Origin: Solirubrobacteraceae bacterium
GTDB taxonomy: Bacteria > Actinomycetota > Thermoleophilia > Solirubrobacterales > Solirubrobacteraceae
Length of the DNA: 64,000 nucleotides
Assembly: GCA_031177685.1 (NCBI GenBank)
Contig: JAPSGI010000015.1
Span: forward strand, 1-64,000
Reading direction: 5' to 3'
Positions 8,872 to 18,434 of this stretch are shown in pieces. How positions within the stretch are numbered: the first letter of the stretch is position 1; each line of letters opens with the position of its first letter. Below the pieces are notes generated by a model that ran no database searches, had not been told where the DNA came from, and was given only the letters and a program-made list of their open reading frames with translations. The translations under genes and the position numbers were made by a program.

Positions 8872-9665
8872 CGGCGCTGCGTCTCCGCACCGCGCGAGCG
8901 CAGCCGACCGTAAGGCGCCGGCCACGCGGACACGCGCGGCAGGACCGCGCGCTTGAGCGCGTCGAAGCCGAGCATCACCGCGCGGTCGCGGCGCCCGCGC
9001 GCCCAGCGCAGTCGGATCTCCAGCGCCTCGCCCTGCGCCTTCATGGCGTCGCGGGCGGTCTTGGAGTCCGGGTGGTAGCGGAAGCGCACGAGCGGCTCGG
9101 GCACGCGCTCCACGCGGGCGCGGTGCAGCATCCGCAGGTAGAGGTCGTAGTCCGCGGCGTCCTCCCAGCGCTCGTCGAGTGGACCGGCTCGCTCGAGCGC
9201 GGCGCGGCGGAAGAGGATGGCCGGCGTGGGTACGTAGTCGCCGAGGAAGAGGTAGCGGCCGAAGCTCCACGGCCCAGGCACGTACGTCCGCCGGACCCGT
9301 CCGTCCGCGTCGGCGAACCGGATGCCGCCGAACACCGACATCAGCGCGGGGTCGCGGGCGAAGCGGTCCAGCGCACGGTCGACCGCGTCGGGCAGGTAGG
9401 CGTCGTCGGCATTGAGCCAGCCCAGCACGTCGCCCCGTGCCCGGGCCAGTCCCTTGTTGACCGCGTGCGTCTGCCCGCGATCGGGCTCGGAGACATACGT
9501 CAGCGCCGGGTCCGACCGCGCGCGCAGCAGCTCCACGGTCCCGTCGTCCGAGCCGCCGTCGATCACGACGTGCTCGTGCGGCGTTCTCAGCGCGGCGACG
9601 CTGTCGAGCGCGTCGGGCAGGTAGCGACCCGCGTTGCGCGCGGGTGTTACGACCGAGAAGAGCAT
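8868..9665 (-). CDS. GT2 glycosyltransferase
   Basis: A 265-residue GT2 protein starting MLFSVVTPARNAGRYLPDAL, with VVIDGGSDDGTVELL, SEPDRGQTHAVNKGL and the DXD-like LGWLNADDAYLPDAV. This is the WcaA/colanic-acid-type subgroup, and it shares the SEPDxGQTxAxNKG pattern with the GT2 at 12877-13692, so the two are probably paralogues. It lies 18 bp downstream of the Wzt-like ATPase gene and is coupled to the next GT2 by an ATGA overlap. Confidence 0.85.
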   Translation of the reverse strand: MLFSVVTPARNAGRYLPDALDSVAALRTPHEHVVIDGGSDDGTVELLRARSDPALTYVSEPDRGQTHAVNKGLARARGDVLGWLNADDAYLPDAVDRALDRFARDPALMSVFGGIRFADADGRVRRTYVPGPWSFGRYLFLGDYVPTPAILFRRAALERAGPLDERWEDAADYDLYLRMLHRARVERVPEPLVRFRYHPDSKTARDAMKAQGEALEIRLRWARGRRDRAVMLGFDALKRAVLPRVSAWPAPYGRLRSRGAETQRR

Positions 9666-9683
9666 CGTGCCCGCGCCTCCGAC

Positions 9684-10958
9684 CTACGAGCCCGCCGCCG
9701 CGGGCCGGGGCAGAGCGTCGACCTCGTGCAGATTCCAGGACTGGTCGACCAGGACGGTCTGGTGTCCCTGCGGCGGCACGCGCCCGCTGCCGAAGAAGTC
9801 GCCCTCCGCGACGGTCAGCTCGCACGCCCGCTGCACCCAATCGGCCACGTCCGCGGCGGCCGTGCCGAACACGTTGAGCGTGTAGCGCCCGGCCGGCAGG
9901 GGCAGGCGCGGCAGCCGGCAGCGCACCTCGCCGGCCGGCGGCAGCTCGGCGAACGCCGCACCGGCGACGTCGCTCTGGCAGTGCAGGACCAGGGCGCCGA
10001 GCGCGGTGTATGCGCTGACGGCGAACGTGGCGTGACGCACGCGGGTCCCGTCGCGGCTCTCGTACCCCAGGACGACGTCGAGGTCGCGACCGCTGACCGG
10101 CACGTCGACCGGGCGGCCGGCCGACTCCAGGCGCAGCGAGGTGAACCGGAAGCGCCCGTTGCCCTGCCGGTCCGGGCGGTCGCGCAGTCCCGTGGCCGCG
10201 TCCGCGCGCACCGTGCGCACGTACGCGTCCAGCACGGCGTCGGTCGGGCCCTCGGCGAACTTGCGGCCGTGCGACAGCAGCATCGAGCGCGGGCACAGCT
10301 TGCGGACCGCGGCCAGGTTGTGGCTGACGAAGAGGACCGTGCGTCCCTCGCCCGCGGCCTGCTCCATGCGGCCGAGGCACTTCTCCTGGAAGGCGAGGTC
10401 GCCCACGGCGAGCACCTCGTCGACGATCAGGATCTCCGGCTCCAGGTGCGCCGCGATCGCGAACGCGAGTCGCAGGTACATGCCGCTGGAGTAGCGCTTG
10501 ACCGGGGTGTCGACGAACCGGCGCACCTCGGCGAAGTCGACGATCTCGTCGAACTTGCGCTGGACCTCGGTGCGGGTCATGCCGAGGATCGCGCCGTTGA
10601 GGAACACGTTCTCGCGACCGGTCAGCTCGGGATGGAAACCGGTCCCCACCTCCAGCAACGCACCCACGCGACCGCGCAGCTCGACCGCGCCCTCGGTCGG
10701 CGCGGTGACGCGCGCGAGCACCTTCAGCAGCGTGCTCTTGCCCGCCCCGTTGTGGCCGACGACCCCGAACGTCTCGCCGCGCGGCACGTCGAAGGAGACG
10801 TCGCGCAGCGCCCACAACCGCTCGCGGGGCGGCCGTCCCCGGCCGAGCCGGCGCACGCGCTGGGTCAGCGCCTCGCTGAGCAGCCGGTAGCCGGTGTGCT
10901 CCCCGAGCCGGTACTCCTTGCCCAGGCCGGTCGCCCGGACCGCGACTTCGCCGCTCAC
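9684..10958 (-). CDS. Polysaccharide ABC exporter ATPase with Wzt-like C-terminal domain
   Basis: A 424-residue ATP-binding subunit that would energise export of a lipid-linked glycan across the membrane. Walker A GHNGAGKST is at residues 68-76; the signature is YSSGM; Walker B is ILIVDEVLAVGD. After about residue 260 there is a beta-rich extension (FTSLRLESAG to VDQSWNLHEV) like the Wzt C-terminal domain, which in characterised systems binds the glycan's terminal modification. The GTG start overlaps the permease stop (GTGA). A gene for a capping methyltransferase could be one of the nearby methyltransferases; that is inference. Confidence 0.92.
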   Translation of the reverse strand: MSGEVAVRATGLGKEYRLGEHTGYRLLSEALTQRVRRLGRGRPPRERLWALRDVSFDVPRGETFGVVGHNGAGKSTLLKVLARVTAPTEGAVELRGRVGALLEVGTGFHPELTGRENVFLNGAILGMTRTEVQRKFDEIVDFAEVRRFVDTPVKRYSSGMYLRLAFAIAAHLEPEILIVDEVLAVGDLAFQEKCLGRMEQAAGEGRTVLFVSHNLAAVRKLCPRSMLLSHGRKFAEGPTDAVLDAYVRTVRADAATGLRDRPDRQGNGRFRFTSLRLESAGRPVDVPVSGRDLDVVLGYESRDGTRVRHATFAVSAYTALGALVLHCQSDVAGAAFAELPPAGEVRCRLPRLPLPAGRYTLNVFGTAAADVADWVQRACELTVAEGDFFGSGRVPPQGHQTVLVDQSWNLHEVDALPRPAAAGS

Positions 10959-11788
10959 ACCACGTCCGCCAGGTAGCGCTCGGTGCGGCGGAAGTACAGG
11001 AGCCCGGCCAGGAGGATCCCCGCCGCGCAGGCGGTGGAGATCGCCACGGAGAGCGGATCCGGCGCGTCCGTGCTCAGGAACGCCCAGCGCGTGCCGTCGA
11101 TCACCGTGACGAGGGGGTTGGCCGCGTAGACGTACTGCCACGCGCCCGTGATCAGCGAGCCTGGGTAGACGACCGGCGTGGCGAACAGCCACAGCTGGAC
11201 GATCAGCGGGACGGCGATCGCCACGTCGCGGTACTTCACGTTCAGCGTGGCCAGGAACAGCCCCGCGCCGGCCACCGTCAGGAAGGCGAGCGCCAGGAAC
11301 AGCGGCATCAGCGCGAGGCCGGCGCTCGGCGTGGCGCCGTACACGGCCACGAAGATCGCCAGCACGGCGAGCGCGATCACGAGGTCGACGAGAAACGAGA
11401 CGATCTTGGCGAGCGGGACGATCAGGCGAGGGAAGTACACCTTTCCCAGCAGGTTGGCCTCGGCGACGAGGCTTCCGGCGGCCTGCGCGGTCCCCTGGGA
11501 GGTGAACAGCCACGGGACGACCGCGGCCAGCGCGAAGACCGTGTAGGGCACCCCCTCGGACGGGATGTTCGCGAGTCGGCCGAAGAACAGCGCGAACACG
11601 AAGGCGTAGAGCAGCGGCTGCAGGATCGCCCACCCGATCCCGAACAGGCTCTGCTTGTAGCGGACCTGGAGCTCGCGCTTGGCCATGAGGTAGAGGAGCT
11701 CGCGCGAACGCCACAACTCCGCTGCGCCCAGGCCGATCCAGCGGCGCGGCGGCTCGATCCGGACGACCGATGCTGCCGCATGTGACAT
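10955..11788 (-). CDS. Polysaccharide ABC exporter permease (ABC-2 type)
   Basis: A 277-residue inner-membrane permease of the Wzm/TagG type. An N-terminal amphipathic segment (ELLYLMAKRELQVRYKQSLFG) is followed by about six hydrophobic helices, ending with RRTERYLADVV. It pairs with the ATPase gene that overlaps it by 4 bp. TAGCCT lies 7 nt before the ATG, so this is likely the head of the four-gene minus-strand operon (permease, ATPase, two GT2). Confidence 0.92.
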   Translation of the reverse strand: MSHAAASVVRIEPPRRWIGLGAAELWRSRELLYLMAKRELQVRYKQSLFGIGWAILQPLLYAFVFALFFGRLANIPSEGVPYTVFALAAVVPWLFTSQGTAQAAGSLVAEANLLGKVYFPRLIVPLAKIVSFLVDLVIALAVLAIFVAVYGATPSAGLALMPLFLALAFLTVAGAGLFLATLNVKYRDVAIAVPLIVQLWLFATPVVYPGSLITGAWQYVYAANPLVTVIDGTRWAFLSTDAPDPLSVAISTACAAGILLAGLLYFRRTERYLADVV

Positions 11789-11795
11789 CGCGCGA

Positions 11796-11801
11796 AGGCT
11801 A
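11796..11801 (-). promoter_or_regulatory. -10-like box, leaderless permease operon mRNA
   Basis: TAGCCT on the minus strand, 7 nt before the ATG at 11788. Confidence 0.5.
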
Positions 11802-11815
11802 CTGCGGCAGCGCGA

Positions 11816-12880
11816 TCACCGAGACGCCTCCGCGCCGCGCGCCGCCAGGGCCCGGTCCACGACCGCCGTCAGCCTCCGTACGTCCACGCGCAGGTCGTCC
11901 GCGCCCGACGCGTCCCCGACCAGGTACCAGTAGTCGTGGCCCGCGACGTCGCTGAGCGCGTAGTAGCACGCGTTCACGTAACCAGGCGCGAACAGCTCGA
12001 CGACCGCGGCGCCGCGGGCGGCGAACAGGTTGGCCAGGTTCCCGCCGTGGGCCCCGACCACCGCCTCGGCCTGCGCGAAGGCCCGCAGCTGCTCGTCCAG
12101 GGACAGCTCCCCGGGCACGATGGCCTCGAAGCCGCGCTGCGCGAGCGCGGCCGCCACCTCCTCCTCGTTGACCACCCGGCGCCGGGCGGCGTCCGCCCGA
12201 GAGACGTACAGGCGCCGCCGCCGGTCGCCGCCGTGCGGGGCCAGGCGAGCGCGCAGCCACTCGACGACCCAGCGCGGCGGGTTGCCGGTGCGTCCGACGC
12301 GCGAGGGCCAGATCAGCTCGTCGAAGCGCAGGTGGTCGTGCTCGAACTCGACGACCCGCCACGCCGGCACGCCGGCGCGCGCCAGCGACTCGCGCTGCAC
12401 GTCCGTCATCTGCGCTGGCACCACGACGGGCACGCCGGGCAGCTCGTCGAGGGGAAGCAGGGCGAGCCGCGGAAGGGTGTCGAGCAGCCAGTGGAAGTGT
12501 CCGTAGCACCAGGGCGTCGCGATCGTCATGTGCGGCCCGCGCAGCCGGCGAGCCGGCGGCAGCCGCTGCGCCACGGTCGGGCTCGCGTCGACGTGCTCCG
12601 GGGCGAAGTGCGACTCCTCGAAGACGCGGCGATTGCGGGTCAGCAAGAGGGAGTCGACGCCCGCGAGCCGGGCGCCCCGCAGGCGCACGCGAAACGCCTC
12701 GGGATAGCGGTGCGTGCGCTCGCGCGCGAAGGCGGGATGCATCGGACCGTCCAGCGTGCGCGGGGGCGCCCGCTCGATCGACTCCGCCGAACGGACCGTC
12801 TCGTACGTGGCATTGCGCTGGCCCGCGGCCCACGCGGCCGCCGCGGGCACCCGCCCGCGCACGCGGCGCAACGCGATCAC
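11816..12880 (-). CDS. GT61 family glycosyltransferase (DUF563)
   Basis: A 354-residue protein resembling the GT61/capsular polysaccharide transferase family. The C-terminal half has the hallmark region [20 protein letters not shown] followed by [18 protein letters not shown]. Upstream, [19 protein letters not shown] matches the conserved RxDAxxRxxxNE strand. The GTG at 12880 overlaps the stop of the upstream GT2 (GTGA). The N-terminal 40 residues are low complexity and Arg/Ala-rich; a later start at Met about residue 50 is possible. The substrate is unknown. Confidence 0.82.
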   Translation of the reverse strand: MIALRRVRGRVPAAAAWAAGQRNATYETVRSAESIERAPPRTLDGPMHPAFARERTHRYPEAFRVRLRGARLAGVDSLLLTRNRRVFEESHFAPEHVDASPTVAQRLPPARRLRGPHMTIATPWCYGHFHWLLDTLPRLALLPLDELPGVPVVVPAQMTDVQRESLARAGVPAWRVVEFEHDHLRFDELIWPSRVGRTGNPPRWVVEWLRARLAPHGGDRRRRLYVSRADAARRRVVNEEEVAAALAQRGFEAIVPGELSLDEQLRAFAQAEAVVGAHGGNLANLFAARGAAVVELFAPGYVNACYYALSDVAGHDYWYLVGDASGADDLRVDVRRLTAVVDRALAARGAEASR

Positions 12881-13692
12881 GCGACGCCTCGCAGCGGCGG
12901 GAGTCCCGCGCGCCGCCACAGCCGGCTCGCCGCGCCGGTCGCCCGGTAGACGCCCGCGCGGTCCAGCCCGGCCGCGACGCGCAGGCGCCGGCGCTCGCCG
13001 GGCGTCAGCCGGTCGCGGAACAGCTCGGGGAAGCGCTCCTGCTCGCGCACGAACGGCACTCGGTCCCACGACTTCGCCTCGTCGTGCAGGACCCGCACGG
13101 CGAGCACGGCGTCGATCCGCGCGGGCAAATGTCCCGCCAGCGCCAGCCGCAGCCCGAACTCGGTGTCGAACACGTAGTGCATGTCGGTGCGGAACAGCCC
13201 GTGACGGTCGAAGCACTCGCGGCGCCAGAACGTGGCCGCCTGCGGAACCCCCCACGGCGCGAGCACCCAGCGATGACGGCCGCCCCAGGGCGCGGCCGGC
13301 CTCCACACCTCCACCTCCCGGCCGGCGGCGTCCTCGAAGCGCGCCGCCCCGGCCACCCACAGCGCGTCGGTCTGCTCCAGGACGGCGACCGCCCGGTCGA
13401 AGGCGCCGGGGAGGTAGCGATCGTCGGAGTTGACGTAGGCGATCACGTCGCCGGTCGCCCGCGCGATGCCCTTGTTGAGGGCCGCCGTCTGTCCCTCGTC
13501 GGGCTCGGACACCCACCAGGCGAGCCGGTCGGCGTAGCGCGCGACGATCTCCGCGGAGCCGTCCGTCGAGCCGCCGTCGACCACGATGTACTCGACATCC
13601 TCGTAGCCCTGGTCGAGCACAGAGCGGATCGTGCGCTCCACGAACGCCGCCTGGTTGAGCGAGGGCGTGACGATCGACAGCCGCGGCGGCAT
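12877..13692 (-). CDS. GT2 glycosyltransferase
   Basis: A 271-residue GT2 protein with [49 protein letters not shown] and the metal site [15 protein letters not shown]. It has the same layout as the GT2 at 8868-9665. It starts 2 bp after the FkbM methyltransferase gene and overlaps the GT61 gene by 4 bp, so the three form one transcription unit. Confidence 0.87.
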   Translation of the reverse strand: MPPRLSIVTPSLNQAAFVERTIRSVLDQGYEDVEYIVVDGGSTDGSAEIVARYADRLAWWVSEPDEGQTAALNKGIARATGDVIAYVNSDDRYLPGAFDRAVAVLEQTDALWVAGAARFEDAAGREVEVWRPAAPWGGRHRWVLAPWGVPQAATFWRRECFDRHGLFRTDMHYVFDTEFGLRLALAGHLPARIDAVLAVRVLHDEAKSWDRVPFVREQERFPELFRDRLTPGERRRLRVAAGLDRAGVYRATGAASRLWRRAGLPPLRGVA

Positions 13693-13694
13693 GG

Positions 13695-14465
13695 CTAGGC
13701 GCGCACGAAGATCCCGTCCGCCTGCAGCAGCCGGCCGCTGCGCGGATCCTCGAACCCGGGCTCCAGTCCCGCGAGCTCGAGGCCCGCTTCCTCGAGCAGG
13801 TCGACGACGTCGCGCCAGAGCGGGGCGCCGTCGTAGAGCGCGACCAGCGACAGCTCGGCCTGCACCGCGGCGACCTGCGCCAGGCGCGCGCCCGCTCCGC
13901 GCAGGGCCTGGCGCTCGAACCCCTGGACGTCCAGCTTGAGCCACACCCGCTCGCCAGGGCGCACGACCTCCTCCCACAGGCCGTCCAGCCGCGCCGTGCG
14001 CACGGGCTCCGTGCCGACGTATGCGGAGTCGGGTGCGCTGGCCAGGTGACGCTCGCGCATGGGCAGCAGTGAGGACGAGCACGAGTTGCCGGCGACGTTT
14101 AGCACCGCTTCGCCGTCGGCGTCCCCTAGCGCCAGGCGGCGCGCCTCCCAGCGCGGATCGGCCGCCGCGGCCGCGGCGAGCGCCGCGTACGCCTCCGAGA
14201 GTGGCTCGAAGGACACGATCCGTCCGGCGTAGCCTGCGGCGCGCGTGCGCCGCGCGTACTGGCCGGCGTTCGCGCCGACGTCGAGGAGCAGCCCCACGTC
14301 GAGGTGCGCGAGCAGGCGCGCGCGCCGGGCGTCCTGCGCCGGCACGGGATCGGCGAGGGCGCGGGCGCGCAGCTCGTAGCCGAGCCGATTGGCGGTTCGG
14401 TGCGCGCGCTCGGCGGCGAACGCGCGCAGGCGCCGCAGGCGCCCGGACGAGGTGGGAGGTCCCAT
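13695..14465 (-). CDS. FkbM-family SAM-dependent methyltransferase
   Basis: A 256-residue methyltransferase. The SAM site is [15 protein letters not shown] followed by [13 protein letters not shown]; the FkbM hallmark [18 protein letters not shown] lies in the C-terminal half. FkbM enzymes O-methylate sugars or polyketides; in this context methylation of a glycan residue is the best guess. It heads the FkbM-GT2-GT61 unit. TAACAT at 14480-14485 on the minus strand, 14 nt upstream of the ATG, could be a -10 box. Confidence 0.88.
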   Translation of the reverse strand: MGPPTSSGRLRRLRAFAAERAHRTANRLGYELRARALADPVPAQDARRARLLAHLDVGLLLDVGANAGQYARRTRAAGYAGRIVSFEPLSEAYAALAAAAAADPRWEARRLALGDADGEAVLNVAGNSCSSSLLPMRERHLASAPDSAYVGTEPVRTARLDGLWEEVVRPGERVWLKLDVQGFERQALRGAGARLAQVAAVQAELSLVALYDGAPLWRDVVDLLEEAGLELAGLEPGFEDPRSGRLLQADGIFVRA

Positions 14466-14497
14466 CGCTTCCGGCGGCGATGTTAGGCGCCCGCGGG

Positions 14498-14503
14498 TAC
14501 GCT
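14498..14503 (+). promoter_or_regulatory. -10-like box, leaderless methyltransferase mRNA
   Basis: TACGCT, 7 nt before the GTG at 14511. Confidence 0.5.
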
Positions 14504-14510
14504 CGCCCCG

Positions 14511-15296
14511 GTGTCGGCCCGCCACAGGCTCAAGTCCCTCGTCTCGCCGCTGCTGCCCCTCGCGGAGCGCCTCGTCTGGGGCGGGGAGCGACGCGAGCGC
14601 CTGCTCCTCGCGGGCCTCGACCGCCACTACGGCAGCCTCTTGCGCCGCCAGTGGCGCCACGCGCCCGAGCCGCCGCACTTCTTCGACCACCGCATCGACG
14701 GCTTCGCCTTCGCCATCGGGCGCGCGGCGCCGTTCCCGCTGTACCGCGGGTTCTTGGGCGCCGAGCTGGCACGGCCGGGCGACACGCTGCTCGACCTGGG
14801 CTGCGGTGACGGCTTCTTCGCGCGGCGCCTCTACGCGCCACGCTGCGCGCGCGTCGACGCCGTCGACGTCGAGCCCGACGCGATCGCGCACGCTCGGCGG
14901 CGCAACGCCACCGGCAACGTGCGGTACGTGCTGATGGACGCGGTCGCCGACCCCTTCCCGTCGTCGAGATACGATGTCGCCGTCTGGGACAGCGGGCTCG
15001 CACACGTCTCCCGGGAGGATGCTGAAATCGTCCTCGCCAAGGTCCGCGACGCGCTGGCGCCCGGTGGCGCGCTTGCCGGATCCGAGAGCCTCGGCGAGGA
15101 CGCGGGCGACCACCTCCAGACGTTCGCGACCCTCGACGATCTCGCTTCGCTGCTGTGCCGCTTCTTCCCGCACGTCCAGGTGCGAGCGCTCGATTACGAG
15201 CTCGCGGACGGCACGTCCAGACGCGAGGCGTACTGGCGCTGCGCACTGGACCCGGCGCGCCTGCAGGCGGTGGCCTGGCGCGACGTGACCTGCTAG
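14511..15296 (+). CDS. Class I SAM-dependent methyltransferase
   Basis: A 261-residue protein. The SAM-binding motif I is [18 protein letters not shown] near residue 90, followed by the acidic residue region [18 protein letters not shown] and the later strand [14 protein letters not shown]. Nothing in the sequence names the substrate. It stands alone on the plus strand among minus-strand glycan genes, and its stop shares CTAG with the convergent GT4 gene. Confidence 0.83.
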   Translation: MSARHRLKSLVSPLLPLAERLVWGGERRERLLLAGLDRHYGSLLRRQWRHAPEPPHFFDHRIDGFAFAIGRAAPFPLYRGFLGAELARPGDTLLDLGCGDGFFARRLYAPRCARVDAVDVEPDAIAHARRRNATGNVRYVLMDAVADPFPSSRYDVAVWDSGLAHVSREDAEIVLAKVRDALAPGGALAGSESLGEDAGDHLQTFATLDDLASLLCRFFPHVQVRALDYELADGTSRREAYWRCALDPARLQAVAWRDVTC

Positions 15297-16456
15297 CTCC
15301 ACAACCGCCGCACCGGCTCGAACTCGTCGAGGAAGTCGAGCACGCCGCGCACGTACGCCTCCGCCGTGTGCGTCCGGGCGACACGCCGGCCTCGCTCGAC
15401 GAGGTCGCGCCGCAGCTCGGGGTCCTCCAGCCGCCGCACGGCGGCCGCCAGCGCGGCGGCGTCGCCCACCGGGAAGCGCAGCGCGGCCTCGCCGAGCTGG
15501 TGCGCGGCGCCCGGCACGTCGGCGACGATCGCCGGGCAGCCCAGCGCGAACGCCTCGAGCGGGGGCAGGTTCTCGGGCCCGAAGCGGCTTGCATAGGCGA
15601 GTGCGTGCGCGTTGCGGTAGAGCGCGACGACCTCGTCTAAGCCGACGAAGCCCAGGAAGCGCGTGCGCTCGGCGACGCCGAGCTCGCGTGCGCGCCTGCG
15701 CACGCGGTCGAGCTGGCCCTTGTCCGCACCGACGAGCGCGAGCTCGTAGCCGGGCAGCTCCGCGAGCGCCTCCAGCACGGTGGCGTGGTCCTTGTGCGCC
15801 CAGAACTGGGCGGGATAGAGCAGATATGGCGCGCACAGTCCCCAGTGCGGCGGCAGCGGGGGCGGTGGCCCGTCGCCCCCGCTCAGGGCGAAGCTCGGCG
15901 TAGGGTGGTGGAGGGACAGGATCCGCTCCGGTCCCACGCGCCACTGCCGCTCGACCTGCTCGGCGCCGGCGGCGTTGGGCACGATGATCCGGGTGGCCTT
16001 GGGGATGTAGCGCGAGAAATACGCGTGGCGGCGCTCCCACTCGCCGCGCGGCCCGAGCTCGGGGAACCAGGGCTGGCGCAGGTGCTCGACGTCGAGCATG
16101 GTCACGAGGAACGGCACGTCGCAGTCCTCGGCGTAGTTAGACGCGAACCACACGAGGTCGATCCCCTCCGCGGCGATGGAGCGCTCGAACCACGTGCGCA
16201 ACGGGGCGCGCGGAGCGTCGACGCGGTCGTGCACGTCGCGCAGGAGGTAGATCGCCCGGCGGCGGTAGCGCTCCCCCAGGGTGTGCGGGATCCGGCGCAT
16301 CCCGGGCAGCTCGCGCGCGCCGGCCGCCGCGTAGAGGACGAACTCGTGGCGCGAGCCGGCCTGCGCCGCCCGCAGCGCCTCGAGCACGGTGGCGCCGAAC
16401 GTGTAGGCACCGCCCTCGGTCGCATCCGAGGCGTAGAAGACCGCGGCGACCTTCAC
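15293..16456 (-). CDS. GT4-like glycosyltransferase
   Basis: A 387-residue GT-B fold transferase. The N-terminal half (VAAVFYASDATEGGAYTFG) would bind the acceptor. The C-terminal half carries the GT4 donor region: LLYPAQFWAHKDHATVLEAL, ELALVGADKGQ, then the E-x7-E-like region FGPENLPPLEAFALGCPAIV. It is coupled to the aminotransferase upstream by a GTGA overlap and ends on a CTAG shared with the convergent methyltransferase. Donor and acceptor are unknown. Confidence 0.87.
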   Translation of the reverse strand: MKVAAVFYASDATEGGAYTFGATVLEALRAAQAGSRHEFVLYAAAGARELPGMRRIPHTLGERYRRRAIYLLRDVHDRVDAPRAPLRTWFERSIAAEGIDLVWFASNYAEDCDVPFLVTMLDVEHLRQPWFPELGPRGEWERRHAYFSRYIPKATRIIVPNAAGAEQVERQWRVGPERILSLHHPTPSFALSGGDGPPPPLPPHWGLCAPYLLYPAQFWAHKDHATVLEALAELPGYELALVGADKGQLDRVRRRARELGVAERTRFLGFVGLDEVVALYRNAHALAYASRFGPENLPPLEAFALGCPAIVADVPGAAHQLGEAALRFPVGDAAALAAAVRRLEDPELRRDLVERGRRVARTHTAEAYVRGVLDFLDEFEPVRRLWS

Positions 16457-17571
16457 GGGGCGACGCGGCAGGAGACGTCGTGCAGCTGGGCGACCACGTA
16501 CTCGATCTGCTCGCCGGTCAGCATCGGCGAGGAGGGCAGGTAGAGCCCGCGCTCCCACAGCCGCGCCGCCACCGGGCACGGCCGCGGCCGGAACGCCTCG
16601 CGCGCGCGCAGCGCCGGCTGGTGGCTCATCGGACAGAAGTGCGTGCGCGTCTCGACGCCGCGCTCGCGCAGGACCGCCATCAGCTCGTCCCGGGCGAGGG
16701 GGTGGTCCTCCTCCAGCGCGATCCAGTACATCCAGCGCACGCTGCGCGCCCACGCGCGCTCGACGGGCCGCCGGACGCCGGGCACCTCGGCCAGCCGCCG
16801 GTCGTAGGTCTCCGCCACGCGGCGCTTGTGCCGCAGGACCTCCTCGATCCGGCGCAGCTGCGCGCGTCCCAGCGCGGCCTGGTACCCGGTCATCCGGAAG
16901 TTGAACCCGGCCTCGTCGTGCACGAAGCGCGGCTCGCCGAAGGCGAGGTTGCGCAGGTGGCGCAGGCGCTCCGCGAGCTGAGCGTCGTCCGTCACGACCA
17001 TGCCGCCCTCGCCCGTCGTGATCACCTTGTTGGCGTAGAACGAGAAGCACGCCATGTGACCGAACGAGCCCGTCATGCGGCCCCGCACGGTGGCGCCGTG
17101 CGACTGCGCGCAGTCCTCGATCACGACGAGGTCGTGGCGCGCCGCGATCTCCATCAGGCGGTCCATGTCGACGGGATGGCCGAACAGGTGGACGGGGACG
17201 ATCGCGCGCGTGCGCGTGCCGATCAGGCCCTCGACGTGGTCGAGGTCGAGGTTCCCGGTGTCCGGCTCGGCGTCCACTGGCACGACCGTCGCGCCCTGGT
17301 GGTGCGCGCCCAGCGCGGTCGCGATGTTCGTCGACTCAGGGACGAGCACCTCGTCGCCGGGACCGATGCGGGCCGCCGCGACCGCGAGCTGCAGCGCGGT
17401 GGTCCCGCTGGTGCACGCGACGCCGTGCGCGACGCCGACGTAGGCGGCTAGCTCGCGCTCGAAGGCGGGGATCTCCTCGCCGAATGACCCGGATATCTCC
17501 CCGCGCCGCACCGCCGCCGCGACCGCCTCGGCGTCCTCCTCGCGCACCCACGGCTCGAAGACCGGAATCAC
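16453..17571 (-). CDS. DegT/DnrJ/EryC1 sugar aminotransferase
   Basis: A 372-residue PLP-dependent aminotransferase that would convert a nucleotide-linked keto sugar to an amino sugar. Family markers are SGTTALQLAVAA near residue 60, VIEDCAQSHGATVRG, and the PLP lysine in CFSFYANKVITTGEGGM. The GTG at 17571 overlaps the cupin stop, so cupin, aminotransferase and GT4 form one operon: likely sugar modification followed by transfer. The product sugar cannot be named without the partner dehydratase or isomerase. Confidence 0.92.
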   Translation of the reverse strand: MIPVFEPWVREEDAEAVAAAVRRGEISGSFGEEIPAFERELAAYVGVAHGVACTSGTTALQLAVAAARIGPGDEVLVPESTNIATALGAHHQGATVVPVDAEPDTGNLDLDHVEGLIGTRTRAIVPVHLFGHPVDMDRLMEIAARHDLVVIEDCAQSHGATVRGRMTGSFGHMACFSFYANKVITTGEGGMVVTDDAQLAERLRHLRNLAFGEPRFVHDEAGFNFRMTGYQAALGRAQLRRIEEVLRHKRRVAETYDRRLAEVPGVRRPVERAWARSVRWMYWIALEEDHPLARDELMAVLRERGVETRTHFCPMSHQPALRAREAFRPRPCPVAARLWERGLYLPSSPMLTGEQIEYVVAQLHDVSCRVAP

Positions 17572-17978
17572 GAGCGTGCCACCACCACCTTGTCCTCCTC
17601 GTCGCCGAAGAACGGCCCCTGCTTCACCGAGAGGGCCTGGAAGTCCTCGACGACCGCGATCGCGTGGATCCCGTGGACGAGCACGATGGCGTCGCCGGGA
17701 CCCAGGCGGAGCGTCCGGAAGGGACGCCGCTCGTCCGTGTAGAGGCGTACGTCCACCACGCCGCGCTGGACCACGAACATCTGCTGAAGGTCCTCGATCT
17801 CGCGTCGCGCCGCGCGGTGGTGGTGCGGCTCCTCCTCGTAGCCCGCCGCGTGCGCCAGCAGCCCGAACTGGAACGATGACTCGGGCTCCGAGAAGAACGT
17901 CGTGCGCTCCACGCGCGTGCCGGCCCAGATGACCTCCGCGTAGAGCGTGCCGCCGTGCTCGATGCGCTCCAGGGCCAT
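17568..17978 (-). CDS. Cupin-fold protein, possibly a sugar isomerase
   Basis: A 136-residue single-domain cupin. The metal-like motif GYEEEPHHHRAAR and a downstream strand HGIHAIAVVED are visible. It is clearly related to the divergent cupin at 18029-18430: both contain ERTTF near residue 25, a (V/M)FVV(Q/R).G...DV.LY strand and end with VKQGP. As first gene of an aminotransferase operon it may be a WxcM/FdtA-like 3,4-ketoisomerase; this is inference. Confidence 0.72.
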   Translation of the reverse strand: MALERIEHGGTLYAEVIWAGTRVERTTFFSEPESSFQFGLLAHAAGYEEEPHHHRAARREIEDLQQMFVVQRGVVDVRLYTDERRPFRTLRLGPGDAIVLVHGIHAIAVVEDFQALSVKQGPFFGDEEDKVVVARS

Positions 17979-17987
17979 GCGAGGCGC

Positions 17988-17993
17988 AGCGTA
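17988..17993 (-). promoter_or_regulatory. -10-like box, cupin operon
   Basis: TACGCT on the minus strand, 9 nt before the ATG at 17978. Confidence 0.45.
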
Positions 17994-18011
17994 ACGCGAC
18001 CCGGCGGCGCG

Positions 18012-18017
18012 TATGCT
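18012..18017 (+). promoter_or_regulatory. -10-like box, divergent cupin
   Basis: TATGCT, 11 nt before the ATG at 18029. It lies only 18 bp from the opposing -10 box, so the two cupin promoters are back to back. Confidence 0.45.
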
Positions 18018-18028
18018 GGCGCGCGAGC

Positions 18029-18430
18029 ATGCTCGAGGTCGACACCGTCGAGAGCGCGGGACGGGTCCTCGCCTACGTGGTGCGAGCGCACGACGGTCCC
18101 GAGCGCACGACGTTCGTGACCCCCGACGAGTGCCTGCAGCAGGTCGGGTTCGTCGTGCATCCGCGCGGCGCCGAGATCGAGCGCCACCGTCATCTGCCCG
18201 CCGAGCGCACGATCGTGGGCACGCCGGAGGTCCTCGTGGTGCGCAGCGGGCGCTGCGAGATGGACGTCTACGACGAGGCGGGCGAGCTCGTGGCGACGCG
18301 CGAGCTGGCGACCGGAGACGTGATGATCATGACCGGCGGCGGCCACGGCTTCCGCATGCTCGAGGACACGGTCCTGCTGGAGGTCAAGCAGGGCCCGTAC
18401 CTGGGGCCGGGCGAGAAGGTCGCCTTCTAG
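18029..18430 (+). CDS. Cupin-fold protein, paralogue of the neighbouring cupin
   Basis: A 133-residue cupin with IERHRHLPAERTI in place of the HxH motif, LVVRSGRCEMDVYDE as the central strand, and GGGHGFRMLEDTVLLEVKQG near the end. It is homologous to the divergent gene 50 bp away, so this is an inverted tandem pair. Function may be a nucleotide-sugar isomerase or a non-enzymatic sugar-binding cupin. A methyltransferase gene follows 4 bp later. Confidence 0.72.
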   Translation: MLEVDTVESAGRVLAYVVRAHDGPERTTFVTPDECLQQVGFVVHPRGAEIERHRHLPAERTIVGTPEVLVVRSGRCEMDVYDEAGELVATRELATGDVMIMTGGGHGFRMLEDTVLLEVKQGPYLGPGEKVAF

Positions 18431-18434
18431 CCGG

